A DNA stretch of 64,000 nucleotides from Tetragonia tetragonoides (taxonomy: Eukaryota; Streptophyta; Magnoliopsida; Caryophyllales; Aizoaceae): contig CM076142.1 of assembly GCA_038025085.1 (NCBI GenBank), positions 4,997,501-5,061,500 of the forward strand. Direction: 5' to 3'. The notes beneath the pieces were generated by a model, which was not told where the DNA came from, did no database searches, and was given only the letters and a program-made list of their open reading frames with translations. Position numbers and translations under genes: made by a program. Of this stretch, positions 9,827 to 27,138 are shown piece by piece (position 1 is the first letter of the stretch; the number at the start of each line of letters is the position of its first letter).

Positions 9827-12690
9827 ACCTGGAAAACCTTGATGAGCTTAACTGCTTAAGCTCTCCTCTGAACTTAACATCAAAAGTTCTGCCAGGGTTC
9901 CATCATCATTAAAACCGCATACCACTTCTTGATGAGAACGCCTTCTACTTTGGATACAGGCAGAATCATCGCCTATGATCAGAAACAAAAGGAAAATTGA
10001 ATGATTTGAAAATCCTCAAGTAAATATTACAAAGGTTAAGGCAGTATCACTGATTACCTTTTAATGACCATCCACTTCAATTCAATTGACCATCCACTTC
10101 AATTCATTTGAGTATTTGACCATTCGCTATTGTTGTATATGTTCTCGTGACAGGATCTTTCGGTGCCTAAAAACAATAGTTATTGTAAGTACAGATAAAT
10201 TAGTTTAAAGAAAAATAGGTAAAGACACACCAATCACTAGGGGACAATATAGAACATTACAAAATACTCTTAAGACATTGAATATAAATTACTTTCTCCA
10301 TTCAAACTAAATACCTTACTTTCTAGTTTTGGTGCATCCAGAAATAATTGTCATTCTTACTAGTTACTATAGTCTTCTAACTCAGATATGCAGCTATTAG
10401 TAAGATGTAATAACTTTTTGGTAAAGGAAGATGTAACAACTTCTCATATCAGATATATATCCGTCAGTAAAAGTAAACTTTCATCAGCCAAAATTTCAGA
10501 ATATATGCAATAAGGGAGACCTAGATGTAGAGAAGGATACAGCTATAACTAACCTAGGTTTGATCAGCTGTCATCTACACTAAGCATAACACATGCATAC
10601 GATATTGTTAGCTTCTTCTTTGAGTCTCTGCAACACAAATTTAGAAATCCAATCATTAGTCTCATTGATATCAAATACAGTACCTAAGAAATTAAGAATC
10701 GCAGAGTTGTTACCCACATAAAAAAATGCAGCCAAGAACCAAAACCATACTTAGTTTCAAAAGTAAAGTTCTCTGCAAATGATCCTGGTAGCACGCACCA
10801 GATTCCCTCTGTATCTAGCTCAAGCAAGCGACCAATTTTCTCAACCAGTAAGAGAGCATCTTGGATGATATTGGTGCCTGTGTATGTGACAACCCCAGCC
10901 AAATCCATGGAGTACCATCTTACACTTATGAGCAAGCTGCAATGTATCTTACACGACAACCATATCCTACAAACATGGCATTAATCAAAGAAAATTAGAA
11001 GGATAAGATAATTAAGCATAATAGAACTACCTCAAACTTGAGTTATTTCAGGGGGAAAAAACATTACTTTCCTAACCTGGGCTTCCTGAATCTTAATGGA
11101 ATTTCCACTTGCTTTTGCATCAGCAACTTCTCCTTCCAGACATTGTTGAGCCCTTTATATTCATACCTTCTATCTGGAAAGCTTCAGAAACAGAGAACTC
11201 ATTCAAAATTTTGAAGCCAAGAACACGTGATACACTGTATTTCACGTAATTTAAAGGCCAGTGCTGCTTACGCTACACAACTAGCCTTTGTTAAAGGTAG
11301 ATTTCTAAACCAGGAGTCAGGAAGAAAATTGCATACAGCTCCTTACTGTCACTTACCAAGCAAAACAAATAACAAACCAACGACGCTTACCTACGAACAG
11401 TACCAACATAAGATGAATTTTGCCTCATGCAGATTCCTGCTTCACGAAGCTCAGTTGCTAGCATGTCAAGCACCTGCTTATACGCCTACAGACAGCACAG
11501 ACACACATTGTTGCAATAAGTGAAGTAAATAATCAAGTAAAATTTTAACAGCTTTGGAAGTATTAAAATACCTTTTGACAGTACTTTCGAAGACGTTCCT
11601 TTAGCTTTGACTGTTGGTCCACCTTTGGGAGCTCAAGAAAAGACTTCAGACTCAATCTGCCTCTTCACATGGTAGTAGTCATTGGTATGGTTGAAAAGAA
11701 ATAGGAACATAAGTGTTTGTTACCAGCCAGGGTTCAGAACTCCCAATGAATAAAAAGTGATGATATACCTTTTCTTTGCCATGTACGTTTCTGCACGCCA
11801 AAACTATTCAGGTATCGAAAGACAGGTTTTGCCAGGTCGATTAAAATCACATGCTGTGCAATCCTCATCTGTAACAACTGGTGAGGGCTGGAAATAAAAG
11901 CAGACATCAGGAAACAATAAATGCATATATAGACAACGAAAACAAATCAGGCAGAATGAAAAAAAGGATGCTTGAAGAAGATTACAACAAAAAGAGCATG
12001 AAAATAAGATTAGCTAAGAAGAACCTAAATAGCTACAGAAAACAAAGAAGACACCACCATGTTGGGGTTATTTGCCTTAGACAATATATATGAGACGAAG
12101 TTCATTCCCACATTGAGGTCATACACTGACACTCCTACAAGGGGGGTGGGGGTGGGGGAATTACAACTCGCATTTTTTTTTAAATGTGTCACTGCCATCA
12201 CCTTAGACAGAGAAACTGCACTACCTCATGAGTACAGAGCTACTGAAGAGAGTGTAGTTACTGGAGTCCCTGAAGTGAGGAAATAGCCTTGTTGCCTAAG
12301 ACAGAAAATCCAGGTATAAATATCCTGTACATAGTACATACCAAATCCCGTAGTCTTTTAGCGTATTTACAGACTCCCAACTGATACACCTCTTCTCCAG
12401 TACAATTTAGGCTGTATATCAGCTACCACCGTGCAGTATCAATGTCCGCAAAGAACCAAAGAACAAGCTTATAGCATGCTTAAAGTAAAGTTTATGAGCA
12501 AAAGTGGCAAAGCTCAGATAGTACTTGTAAGCAGCTGCAAACATACACTTATGGACAGAAGGTAACAATTAGTTTTAAAAAACAGAAACCATACCTTAGG
12601 CTTATCTTTTGCAAAACGAACCATGTCTTCAGGATTTACCTCCACTGGATCATAACCTAATTTGGTCTTGGTAACAGCTTGAAATGGGAT
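9827..12690 (-). pseudogene. POL2: DNA polymerase epsilon catalytic subunit pseudogene (left, copy II)
   Basis: Minus-strand exon remnants follow the order of plant POL2, the leading-strand replicative polymerase. From 12.68 kb downward they are GYDPVEVNPEDMVRFAKDKP (exonuclease region), [65 protein letters not shown] with [30 protein letters not shown] and AMILPVSKVEGVLIKK. It is inactive: there are in-frame stops after CLSIPE and after DMVVV, a deletion removes the NSFYG motif B segment, and frameshifts lie near the end. The family's catalytic DTD is DTE here. N- and C-terminal thirds are absent. The right-arm mirror carries the same lesions, so the damage predates the duplication. Confidence 0.88.
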
Positions 12691-14780
12691 CAAGATAAGA
12701 GAGATGTGTAATTATTCTATTGAACAAGGAAGTATACTGGTCATAAACAAAAACAAGGGAGGGGGAGGGGGGAGGAAGGAAGCAGAGTATAACACGATCT
12801 TCATTAACCAACCTAAAAGAGTACACCAAGAAGTTGGGGGGGGGGGAGGGAACTTACTTTCGCATGACATTACCATAGAAAACCGGCAGAATGAAGAAAG
12901 GATGCTTGAAGAAAATTACAACAGAGAGCATGAACATAAGAGGGCTAAATAGATCCTAAATATGAAGTGTGAAGTGTTTAATAAGAATGAAGAAAGCAAA
13001 CAAAGACTACACATCACCATGTTGAGGTTATTTGCCTTAGACAAAATATATGCAGACGGAGTCCATTCCCATGTTAAGGTCATACACTGACACTCCTACA
13101 AAGAGGGGTGGGGGAATTACAACTCATATTTCTTTAAATGTGTCACTTCCATCACCTTAGCCAGACAAACTGCACTACATCATGAGTACAGAGCTACTGA
13201 AGAGAATGTAGTTATTGGAGTCCATGAAGTGAGCAAATAGCCTTTTTGCCTAAGACAGAAAATCCAGGTATAAATATCCTGTACATAGTACATACCAAAT
13301 CCCGTAGTCTTTTAGCGTATTTACAGCCTCCCAACTGATACACCTCTTCTCCCGTACAATAAAGGCTGTATATCAGCTATCACCGCTGTATCGATGTCTG
13401 CAAAGAACTAAAGAACAAGCTTATAGCATGCTTACCGTAAAGTTCATGAGCAAAAGTGGCGAAGCTCAGATAGTACTTGTAAGCAGCTGCAAACATACAC
13501 CTATGGACAGAAGGTAACAATTAGTTTTAAAAAGACAAAAACTATACATGAGGCTTATCTTTTGCAACACAAAACCATGTCTTCAGGATTTACCTCCACT
13601 GATACATAACCTATTGGTCTTGGTAACAGCCTGAAATGGGATCAAGATAAGAGAGATGTGTAATTATTTTATTGAACAAGGAAGTATACTGGTCATAAAC
13701 AAAAACGAGGGGAAGGAGGGAGGAAGGAAGTAGAGTATAACACAATTTTCATTAACCAAAAGGAGTACATCAAGAAGTTGGGGGGGGGGGGGAGGGACTT
13801 ACTTTCGCATGACGTAACCATAGAAGGAATTTAGAATATAATTATGAGCAAGCTGCAGTGAATCATACAGAACAGCCATATCCTACAAACATGGCATTGA
13901 TCAAAGCAAATTAGCAGGAAGAGAGAAACAAAGACCAGACATCACCATGTTGAGGTTATTTTCCTTAGACAATATATATGAGACGAAGTTCATTCCCACG
14001 TTGAGGTCATACACTAACAGTCTAACACTCCTACAACAAGGGGGGTGGGGTGGGGGAATTACAACTCTGCTTTTTTTTTTTTTTTTTAAATGTATCACTG
14101 CCATCACCTTAGACAGAGAAACTGCACTACCTCATGAGTACAGAGCTAGTAAAGAGAACGTAGTTACTGGAGTCCCTGAAGTGAGGAAATAGCCTTGTTG
14201 CCTAAGACAGAAAATCTAGGTATAAATATCCTCTACATATAGTACATAACAAATCCCGTAGTCTTGTAGCGTATTTACAGCTTCCCAACTGATACACCTC
14301 TTCTCCAGTACAATTTAGGCTGTATATCAGCTACCACCATGCAGTATCAATGTCCACAAAGAACCAAAGAACAAGCTTATAGCATGCTTAAAGTAAAGTT
14401 TATGAGCAAAAGTGGCAAAGCTCAGATAGCACTTGTAAGCAGCTGCAAACATACACGTATGGACAGAAGGTAACAATTAGTTTTAAAAAACCAAAAACCA
14501 TACCTGAGGCTTATCTTTTGCAAAAGAACCATTTCTTCAGAATTTACCTCCATTGGATCATAACGTAAATCGGTCTTGGTAACAGCCTAAAATGGGATCA
14601 AGATTAGAGAGATGTGTAATTATTCTATTGAACAAGGAAGTATACTGGTCATAAACAAAAACAAGGGAGGGGGAGGGGGGAGGAAGGAAGCAGAGTATAA
14701 CACAATCTTCATTAACCAACCTAAAAGAGTACACCAAGAAGTTGGGGGGGGGGGGGGAGGGAACTTACTTTCGCATGACA
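12040..14780 (-). repeat. Tandem triplication of a ~950 bp polymerase-derived unit
   Basis: Three head-to-tail copies can be followed by several anchors: the G-rich run before AATTACAACTC at about 12160, 13116 and 14058; the GAGGAAATAGCC stretch at 12276, about 13230 and 14183; and the polymerase exon GYDPVEVNPEDM region at about 12600-12690, 13555-13640 and 14510-14590. Spacings are roughly 940-956 bp. The right arm has only one copy, which accounts for its inner coordinates being shifted by about 1.9 kb. Copies differ by scattered substitutions and poly-G length. Confidence 0.85.
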
Positions 14781-14789
14781 TTACCATAG

Positions 14790-15850
14790 AAGGAATTTAG
14801 AATATAATTATGAGCAAGCTGCAGTGAATCATACAGAACAGCCATATCCTACAAACATGGCATTGATCAAAGCAAATTAGCAGGAAGAGAGAAATATGCA
14901 TAATAAAACTACCGCAACTTGAGTTCTATGAGAAAAAGTGCCATGCTTTTCAAACCTGGGCTTCCTGTATGTTGATGGAATTTCCACTTGCTTTTGCATC
15001 AAACAACTTTGCCTTCGAGACTTTGTCGAGCCCTTTATATTCATAGCTTCTATCTCAAAAGCTCTCAAACTACAAAACTAAGAAAATTCCATATGTTACC
15101 CTCAATTTTGAAGCCAACAAAATGCCAAGCACTGTAATCACATACTTCAAAGGCCAGTGTTGCCTATACTACAACACTAGCCCTGCTAATGGTAGATTTC
15201 TAGACCTGTCCCTTACTAAGTAAAAGAAATAACAAGCAACAAATTGACAATGCTTACCTCTGAACAATATCAACATAAAATGAATTTTCCCTCATGCATA
15301 GTCCTGATTCATGAAGCTCTGTATCTGGCTTGACGAAGAGCCACATATATTTCTACAGACAGCACAGACACAGTTTTGCAACTTGAGTAAGCAAAAACTA
15401 TGTCACCTAAAAAAGCAATAAAATATAAATAAATAAATATAATTTGAGAGCTTTAAAAGTATAGAAATACCTTCTGATAGTAATTTGACCTTTAGGTTTG
15501 CTGTTGCTCCGCTTTTGCGAGATCAATAAAAGATTTAGATGATTTCCCATCAATGCTATCTACTACCTCAGACTCAATTTGCCTCTTCAAATGGTAACAG
15601 ACACTGATATGGTTCACAAAAACAATAAGTGTTTGTTACTAGGCAGGTTTTGGAGTTACCGTATAATGGTAAGAAAATGATGATATGAATGATATACCTT
15701 TATTTTCTTTGCCATCTATCATCTCCACGACAAACCCACTCAAGTTTCCAAAGACAGGTTTTGCCAAATCGATTCAATCAGAAGCTGTGTAACTTCATAT
15801 GTAACAACTGGGAGGGCCGAAAATAAAAGCAGACTTCAGAAAACTCTAAA
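14790..15850 (-). pseudogene. POL2: DNA polymerase epsilon pseudogene fragment (copy I)
   Basis: This is a second, independent set of POL2 exons on the minus strand. From high to low coordinates: GKTCLWKLEWVCRGDD at about 15760-15720, QIESEVVDSIDGKSSKSF at about 15580-15520, ELHESGLCMRENSFYVD at about 15340-15260, YEYKGLDKVSKAKL at about 15050-14960 and DMAVLYDSLQLAH...ILNSFYGNVMRK at about 14865-14780. The last keeps polymerase family B motif B (NSFYG) in an open frame, unlike copy II. A frameshift lies near the first exon. These residues lie C-terminal to the exonuclease exon in the following repeat units, so copies I and II are tandem duplicates, not one gene. Confidence 0.8.
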
Positions 15851-16052
15851 ATGCATATATGAACAACAATTATTAGCGGCATGTAGACCAGGATGGCTGA
15901 ATTAAGACTTCAACGCATGAACTAAATATTGACTTAAACCCTAATCCCCAAACCCGAAACCCTAATCCCCAATCCCCAAATTCTAAACCCCCCAATTAGA
16001 TATTTCTAAAAACAAACACCAAGTTTTAAGAAATTGAATAAAAAATACTTAC

Positions 16053-16185
16053 AGAGACATGAAACCCTAACTTCAATTCGAGCGATTAATCGGCATTTAG
16101 AATTACTTGTTATTGCCTCTTTCATCTTCGATCGAATTTGGCCTTCTATAACATCTGATGGCATCGCTTTTAAGTTTGAATTCAT
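16053..16185 (-). CDS. Putative first exon of an unrecognised gene
   Basis: The ATG at 16185 follows a CCCTAA-rich leader (about 16197-16213), common in plant 5' UTRs, and a TATA-like element at 16383-16390. The exon encodes about 44 residues (MNSNLKAMPSDVIEGQIRSK, then MKEAITSNSKCRLIARIEV) and ends at a strong donor, GTAAGT. No continuation is recognised before the polymerase pseudogene at 15.85 kb. The promoter-like context is convincing, but the product is unknown. It may be a chimeric or truncated transcription unit reading into the pseudogene. Confidence 0.4.
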
Positions 16186-16382
16186 TTGAAGAAACTCTAA
16201 CCCTAACCCTAACGAGTCAGGTTTTTGGAGAGAGAAATGGAGGGAGAGTGGTGAATTGAGGAGAGAGAAATCGTTTGATAGAAATGGAGTAAAGTGTGAT
16301 ATGATTGATCGGTTGAGGAGAGAGAATTGAAGAGTGAAGGGAATAATGAAATTAGGAATTTGGCGCGCAAGTGTTTGGGTTG

Positions 16383-16390
16383 TTATATAG
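16383..16390 (-). promoter_or_regulatory. TATA-like element
   Basis: On the minus strand the sequence reads TATATAAC about 200 bases upstream of the ATG at 16185. It is plausible as a core promoter for the exon at 16053-16185 but is only a short AT motif. Confidence 0.4.
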
Positions 16391-16499
16391 ACGGAAATGT
16401 CTAGCTGTTTTAAGTTGTTAACGCTTTGGCGGTTTAACAAACGCGTGTGATTTTTTGATTTTTTGACTTTTTGACTATTTAACTGACTTAGCATCTTCG

Positions 16500-17768
16500 G
16501 GGGTTCTTTTGTCTTTTGTCATCGCCTTATTTCTTTCTTCTTTTTTTTTTTTTTTTTTTGTATTGTGAGTTTGTGATTTATTTTTACTTTTTAATATATG
16601 TACATAACAAAAAATAATAATTTTTGATGAATGCGTAAAAATAAAATTGATTTTTTTATTTTTTAATTATTGAATGCATACCTTTTGAAATTTTTGTTTT
16701 TTGTGTCAAATGATCGGAGTTACATAATATTTTATTGGTGTCCATTTTCATTGGTCGTAATGAGAGTCCCAAACCTTGAACTTGGGATTATATCACACAT
16801 TTATACTTGTTTACAATTATTGTAGAGTTCATTGCCATTTAATTTTGAAAATCAAAATAAATTGATTCTTCAACATGTAGCTAGTTTTCACTTTTCACTA
16901 AATAAAGTCTTTACGAATTACTATACATATTGCTTCGCTCCAATCCAAATTATTATTTTGTTCAGTAAGCTATTTGCTTTTATATTTTATGGATTTTATA
17001 CAAAACCATAAGCTTGTGGCAAAACGTGAATTTCAAAAGGCCATGCTCTTCTCCAGAGCTTTAGACTCTGTATTTTTCATTTGGAGTGGCTTTTCTCTCT
17101 AACCTCTTTTCTTGGCAGGCCTAGCTCTAGACACAGCACAATACTTAAAGGCCAAACCTTTTAGAGAAAGAGTATAACAATAAGGAGATCAGAGTTCGTC
17201 CCACCAATAATCTCTTATGTTTCTTATATAAATTATTGAAATTAAGTAGACACAATGAATGATCTATACCCAAGTCAATAGACTTAATAGTCAATATCAA
17301 GTAGACTATCATTGATAGGTAAGAATAAGAACTACTTGAAAAAATAATTATCATTGTTAATAAAAACAAAAACTTTACATAAATTAGCTATTTTCATAAA
17401 TGCTTATAATTAGTTAAAAAAAAGTAGTTATAATAAATGTCAAATACTTTTTTTAGGGTATAGATCTCATATACCTTTTTTTTAGGGTATAAATGTCATA
17501 TACTTTGCTACTGCATATTGTTAGGTCCTTACTGGTAATCCAACATTCCATAATTAATGTGAGGAGCTCTAAGATGTTAGAAAATATAAGACTTGTTACT
17601 ATATGGAAAAGAAGGATCTTTTAAGGAAAAAGAATGTGTGGGGATGATAATTTAGTTAAACCATGGTTACAAGTTACAACACCATGGAATCACAACATAC
17701 GAAGTACTTCACACTATAATTCAAGAAATATCCTCATGTCCACGAGGAATGCGATTGAAAATATGATA
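16500..17768. other. Intergenic, no gene seen
   Basis: AT-rich spacer between the putative exon at 16.1 kb and the 3' end of FAR-1. It has a T run of about 20 at 16540-16559 and a short direct repeat of TTTTTTAGGGTATA at about 17450-17490. No coding similarity is seen. Confidence 0.55.
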
Positions 17769-23784
<6,016 letters not shown>

Positions 23785-23954
23785 CTTGTGTTGTGCTTAG
23801 AACAATAGAAAGCTTAGCTTATAAGTAGATCAGAAGATAATATTGACTTAGTTTAAGAACTTTAACTAGTTAGTATGGTTCACCAACTATTGAGTTTCAA
23901 TTTCTGAGACTTTAATTTGCTGGAGATTGCTATTTGAATTGCTCCTCCTATATC

Positions 23955-23962
23955 TATTTATA
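23955..23962 (-). promoter_or_regulatory. TATA box of FAR-1
   Basis: TATAAATA on the minus strand, about 170 bases upstream of the ATG at 23784. FAR-2 has a related CATAAATAG at about 39624-39632 at comparable spacing. Confidence 0.55.
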
Positions 23963-25776
23963 CACGCGTACCAAAACAGAAAGAAAGAAATTTGGACATT
24001 TTTGTTTGTCGCATCTCGCAACCCCCATTAATACGACTCTACCGGTAGTTTACGTGGATTATGTTTTATAAATAAATCCTAGTCTAAGGTACATTATGTA
24101 TATATAGATATTTTGCAGCGATGCGTTTGTTTAATGGGAATACGAGGTGGGGATAGGGATTAGAAAATTAGAATTGTAAAATTTCGTGTTTAGTGTAAGG
24201 GATGGAAAATAGATATGGGGTAGGGATAGCCAAATAGGGATAAAATAGCCTCTTATCCCATGTTTTTATCTCATATGAGGAGCTAGTAATTGGAGGCGGA
24301 ATAAGAGTTTTTAAAGTCAAATTACTATCATGCCCATTTAAAAATTACTGCAGATTTTGTCTCCTCTCTTCTTTAATGGTATTTTGGTAAACTAACTTTA
24401 CAATCCCCAATCTATTCTCTAATCTAATACCCACGTAACAAACAGAGTAATGAGATTAAATATACAAATTTCTTATCCCTTCAATACAAATCCCATCCCC
24501 ATCCCCAGGCCATAGTCTCACGATTCCATTCCCACGTCCCAAAACACCCTCTAAGGTAATTCACGAAAACTTCTATAACGCGGTTTTTTTTGGGACCCTT
24601 TTTTTTAACTTTTGGTGAAACGGGGGTCATTTTTCAATGAAATTAGGGTTATTGTTCACCATAAGTGACCCAGCATACATTTCTAAAAAGTGACCCTAAA
24701 TTTTTGTGAAAGTCTCACATAAAACTTGCTGAAAGTAGTTTAGCTTTTCTAAGTAGTAATTAATGAAATATTGTCTCATAGTAACATTCAACTAATTCTT
24801 TATCTAACAAAAGAGTTAATTGTGCCAAATATATAGTGCATAGACCATGACATGGTCGGTTTAAGTACTAGCTTGATTGAGGTTTTGGGCATGTTCGGAT
24901 CACGTATTACTATTAATAGAAAGATAAGAGTGTACTTCAATACTGAATCTTTGTACCAATTGTGAGATTAGGATGGCATTTATTGCTAGTTGCTCCCATA
25001 TGTGTGTTTATACTTCTTTATCAATTGGTCTCACAGATAATAAATGGATTTGTCGCCCTTTGAAAGTGATTGATCATTATATGTCCAAATTTATTTTAGA
25101 TATGTTTCATACTAATTACGGCAGAAAACTATGTGATGCACATTTTTGGACGCTCTTTTAAAAAGTGGTTGAGTAATTATCATTCCTAAGTCGAAGATAA
25201 AATCAGGAGTGGTATATTTTTGGGATTTTATGAGTTTCCATCAACTTTTAGATGCATTATTCATTGTGCAAAGAGAAATAAAAATCTAAGGGCTTGTGGT
25301 CGTGGATTGCAAATTTTTGGTTTCGAAATTTTTTTAACCTTCTTGTACAAATTTATTTTTGAGGTGAATTTTTTTTTTATAGTCGTCCACTTAATTTCTA
25401 AAATTGACAACATATAACTAGAAACCAAAATTTGTGATCTTCAAAAATTGATGTTAGGGTCACAAAAAAACTAGATTAAAACTTCAAAACACCCTAAACG
25501 GGCCCTAAATGACTATAAATAAGAAATCATAGCAGAGAAAGCAAGTAAATAAAGTTAGTTAACTTAATTTTGCAAAAGATTCAAATAGCATTCTTATGAT
25601 TTCTTTTATAGTTCACAAACAATAGATTGCAATTTATAACCTCAGAAAAAAATAAACATTGCAAGGCGAAATGGAACGAATTGAAAAATATGGAGCACAT
25701 CAAAACTGAATTGCAAAATATGGAGTACTAGAACTTGCTGAACAAAGGGGACAAATTGCGGAATAGAAACGATGAC
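23963..25776. other. Intergenic, no gene seen
   Basis: The upstream region of FAR-1. The segment at about 24115-24560 has an inverted-repeat look: GGGAATACGAGGTGGGGAT on the left, and ATTCCCACGTCCCAAAACACCC on the right. It may be an old MITE, but its ends cannot be fixed. The rest is AT-rich without coding signal. Confidence 0.5.
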
Positions 25777-26018
25777 GGCCCTGTTTTTTTCGTCGTTTCT
25801 ATGCTGCATTCAGTTCCGTTTTGCACCGCACCGCAATTTTTGTTTCGTTTCGTTCTGCACCGCACCGTGATTTCTGTTCCGTCCTGTACCACACAAGTTA
25901 TATTTATTATTCCATTTCCTCTCGCGCTGCAATTTCCATTCCGTTTCATTCCGCACCGCGCTGCAATTTCCGTTCTGTTCCTCACCGTCCTGCATCATTC
26001 CGTTGACGAGAACAGGGC
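25777..26018. mobile_element. hAT-type MITE with internal tandem repeats, copy 1
   Basis: Left end GGCCCTGTTTTTTTCGTCG, right end GACGAGAACAGGGC, an imperfect terminal inverted repeat. The middle is degenerate repeats of roughly 30 bp around TTCCGTTCTGCACCGCACCG and the related GCGCTGCAATTTCC, interrupted by ACAAGTTATATTTATTAT. No coding capacity. Confidence 0.7.
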
Positions 26019-26068
26019 AGAAAAATATAGGAATAGGAAAACATTTTCTGCTATGTACATGATACCTT

Positions 26069-26319
26069 AGACTCTGTTCTTTTCTTCGAATTTATGCTGC
26101 ATTCTGTTCCGTTTTGCATCGCACTGTAATTTCCAGTCCGTTCTGTTCCATTCTGCACCGCACCGTAATTTCTGTTCTGTTTCCTACCACACAAGTTATA
26201 TTTATTATTTCATTCTGTCCCGCGCTGCAATTTCCGCTCCGTTCTGTTTCGTTCCATACCGCGCTGCAATTTTCGTTCCGTACCTCACCGTCCCGTATCA
26301 TTCCATTAACGAGAACACG
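26069..26319. mobile_element. hAT-type MITE with internal tandem repeats, copy 2
   Basis: Homologous along its length to the element at 25777-26018, including the central ACAAGTTATATTTATTAT and the C-rich repeats. Its ends are more decayed (ACTCTGTTCTTTTCTTCG and AACGAGAACACG). The two copies lie head to tail about 50 bp apart. Confidence 0.65.
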
Positions 26320-26860
26320 ATGATCCGAAACATAATCTTGTATCCAATATTCCAATTGTAAGAAATCTTTACAAAAAATGTACGTAGGAAGCCTGTTTAT
26401 TTGCTTAATATTCAACTGCCAAACTTACCTATTAATCAGGGAACCTGAACAAATGAAAATCTAGAACAAAGAAAAGTAAAACATATTCTTAGTCTTTGGG
26501 ACTAATAACTTAGCTTGTAGGTCATAAACACCATATATATACAATTTGGTAAGGAATTCACAAAAGAATTGCTTGCAGAAAAGCCACTGTTAACGTGCAT
26601 ATGTTACAAACAAAAAAGAAAAGAAAAACGTGCAAATGTTAACAAAAAAGAAAAAAAGGTACACTTGACATTTGGGAATTGCATGGATATATATCTTTTA
26701 TAATTATCTTTTTGTGTTTAACCTGAACTTCATATAATTAGTAAGTGTAGTACCAAGTCTAGATTCATTGTTCTTGCCATATTACTGGAACAACTTGCCT
26801 TAGCTTAGGACTTATCTTGGTGTCTAATCTTGTCTAATAGCTGATAATTCATGATTAATA
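26320..26860. other. Intergenic, no gene seen
   Basis: AT-rich spacer with repeated AAAAAAGAAAA words near 26605-26660. No coding or structural signal. Confidence 0.5.
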
Positions 26861-27138
26861 TTCCCTCCGTCCTATAATATAAGTCATTTTAAAAAATTGA
26901 TTTTTTTTTTCCCCATATTATAAGTCATTTTAGAGTTCCAAAAAAGTATTCATTGTTTGTTATCCATTTTACCCTTATTTCATATTACTTCATTAATTGC
27001 TCAATTTATTTGTTAAATCTAAAGTCAAGGGGTAAACTAATCAAATTTAATTATTTTTACTAGAATTGAGACTATTTAATAAGTTTCTTAATTCGTGTGC
27101 AAAAATCTTAACCGACTTATATTATGAAATGGAGGGAG
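26861..27138. mobile_element. Stowaway-type MITE
   Basis: The left end TTCCCTCCGTCCTATAATAT and the right end TTATGAAATGGAGGGAG form the terminal inverted repeat typical of Stowaway (Tc1/mariner) MITEs. The 278 bp element is bordered by TA on both sides, as expected for a TA target site. Confidence 0.85.

Larger units (their letters stand above)
2242..15163 (+). repeat. Left arm of large inverted duplication
   Basis: This arm pairs with 48325-58512 on the opposite strand. From about 4.1 to 12.7 kb, paired positions sum to 61587, and the translated frames at 5219-5455, 6187-6766, 8069-8838, 10684-10959, 11227-11523 and 11881-12093 have identical or nearly identical partners. The outer edge is at about 2242, just past the donor of a coiled-coil gene exon. 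An interval at about 3307-4090 is absent from the right arm. The inner part (12.85-15.16 kb) is more diverged and holds two extra copies of a roughly 950 bp unit. The whole is a segmental inverted duplication unless it is an assembly artefact. Confidence 0.93.

Noticed and set aside
10684..10959. Short frames at 10684-10959 and 11227-11523 as independent small genes
   Set aside because: The first is a single polymerase epsilon exon plus flanking intron sequence. The second is antisense to polymerase exons.
15945..16215. CCCTAA-type repeats as an interstitial telomere or ancient fusion site
   Set aside because: Only a few irregular AACCCTAA/CCCCAA units, split by an exon-like region. This is common in plant 5' leaders and too short for a telomeric block.
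24115..24560. Segment with G-rich left and C-rich right ends as a defined hAT MITE
   Set aside because: The end sequences pair only loosely and no target duplication could be placed. It is described as a possibility only.
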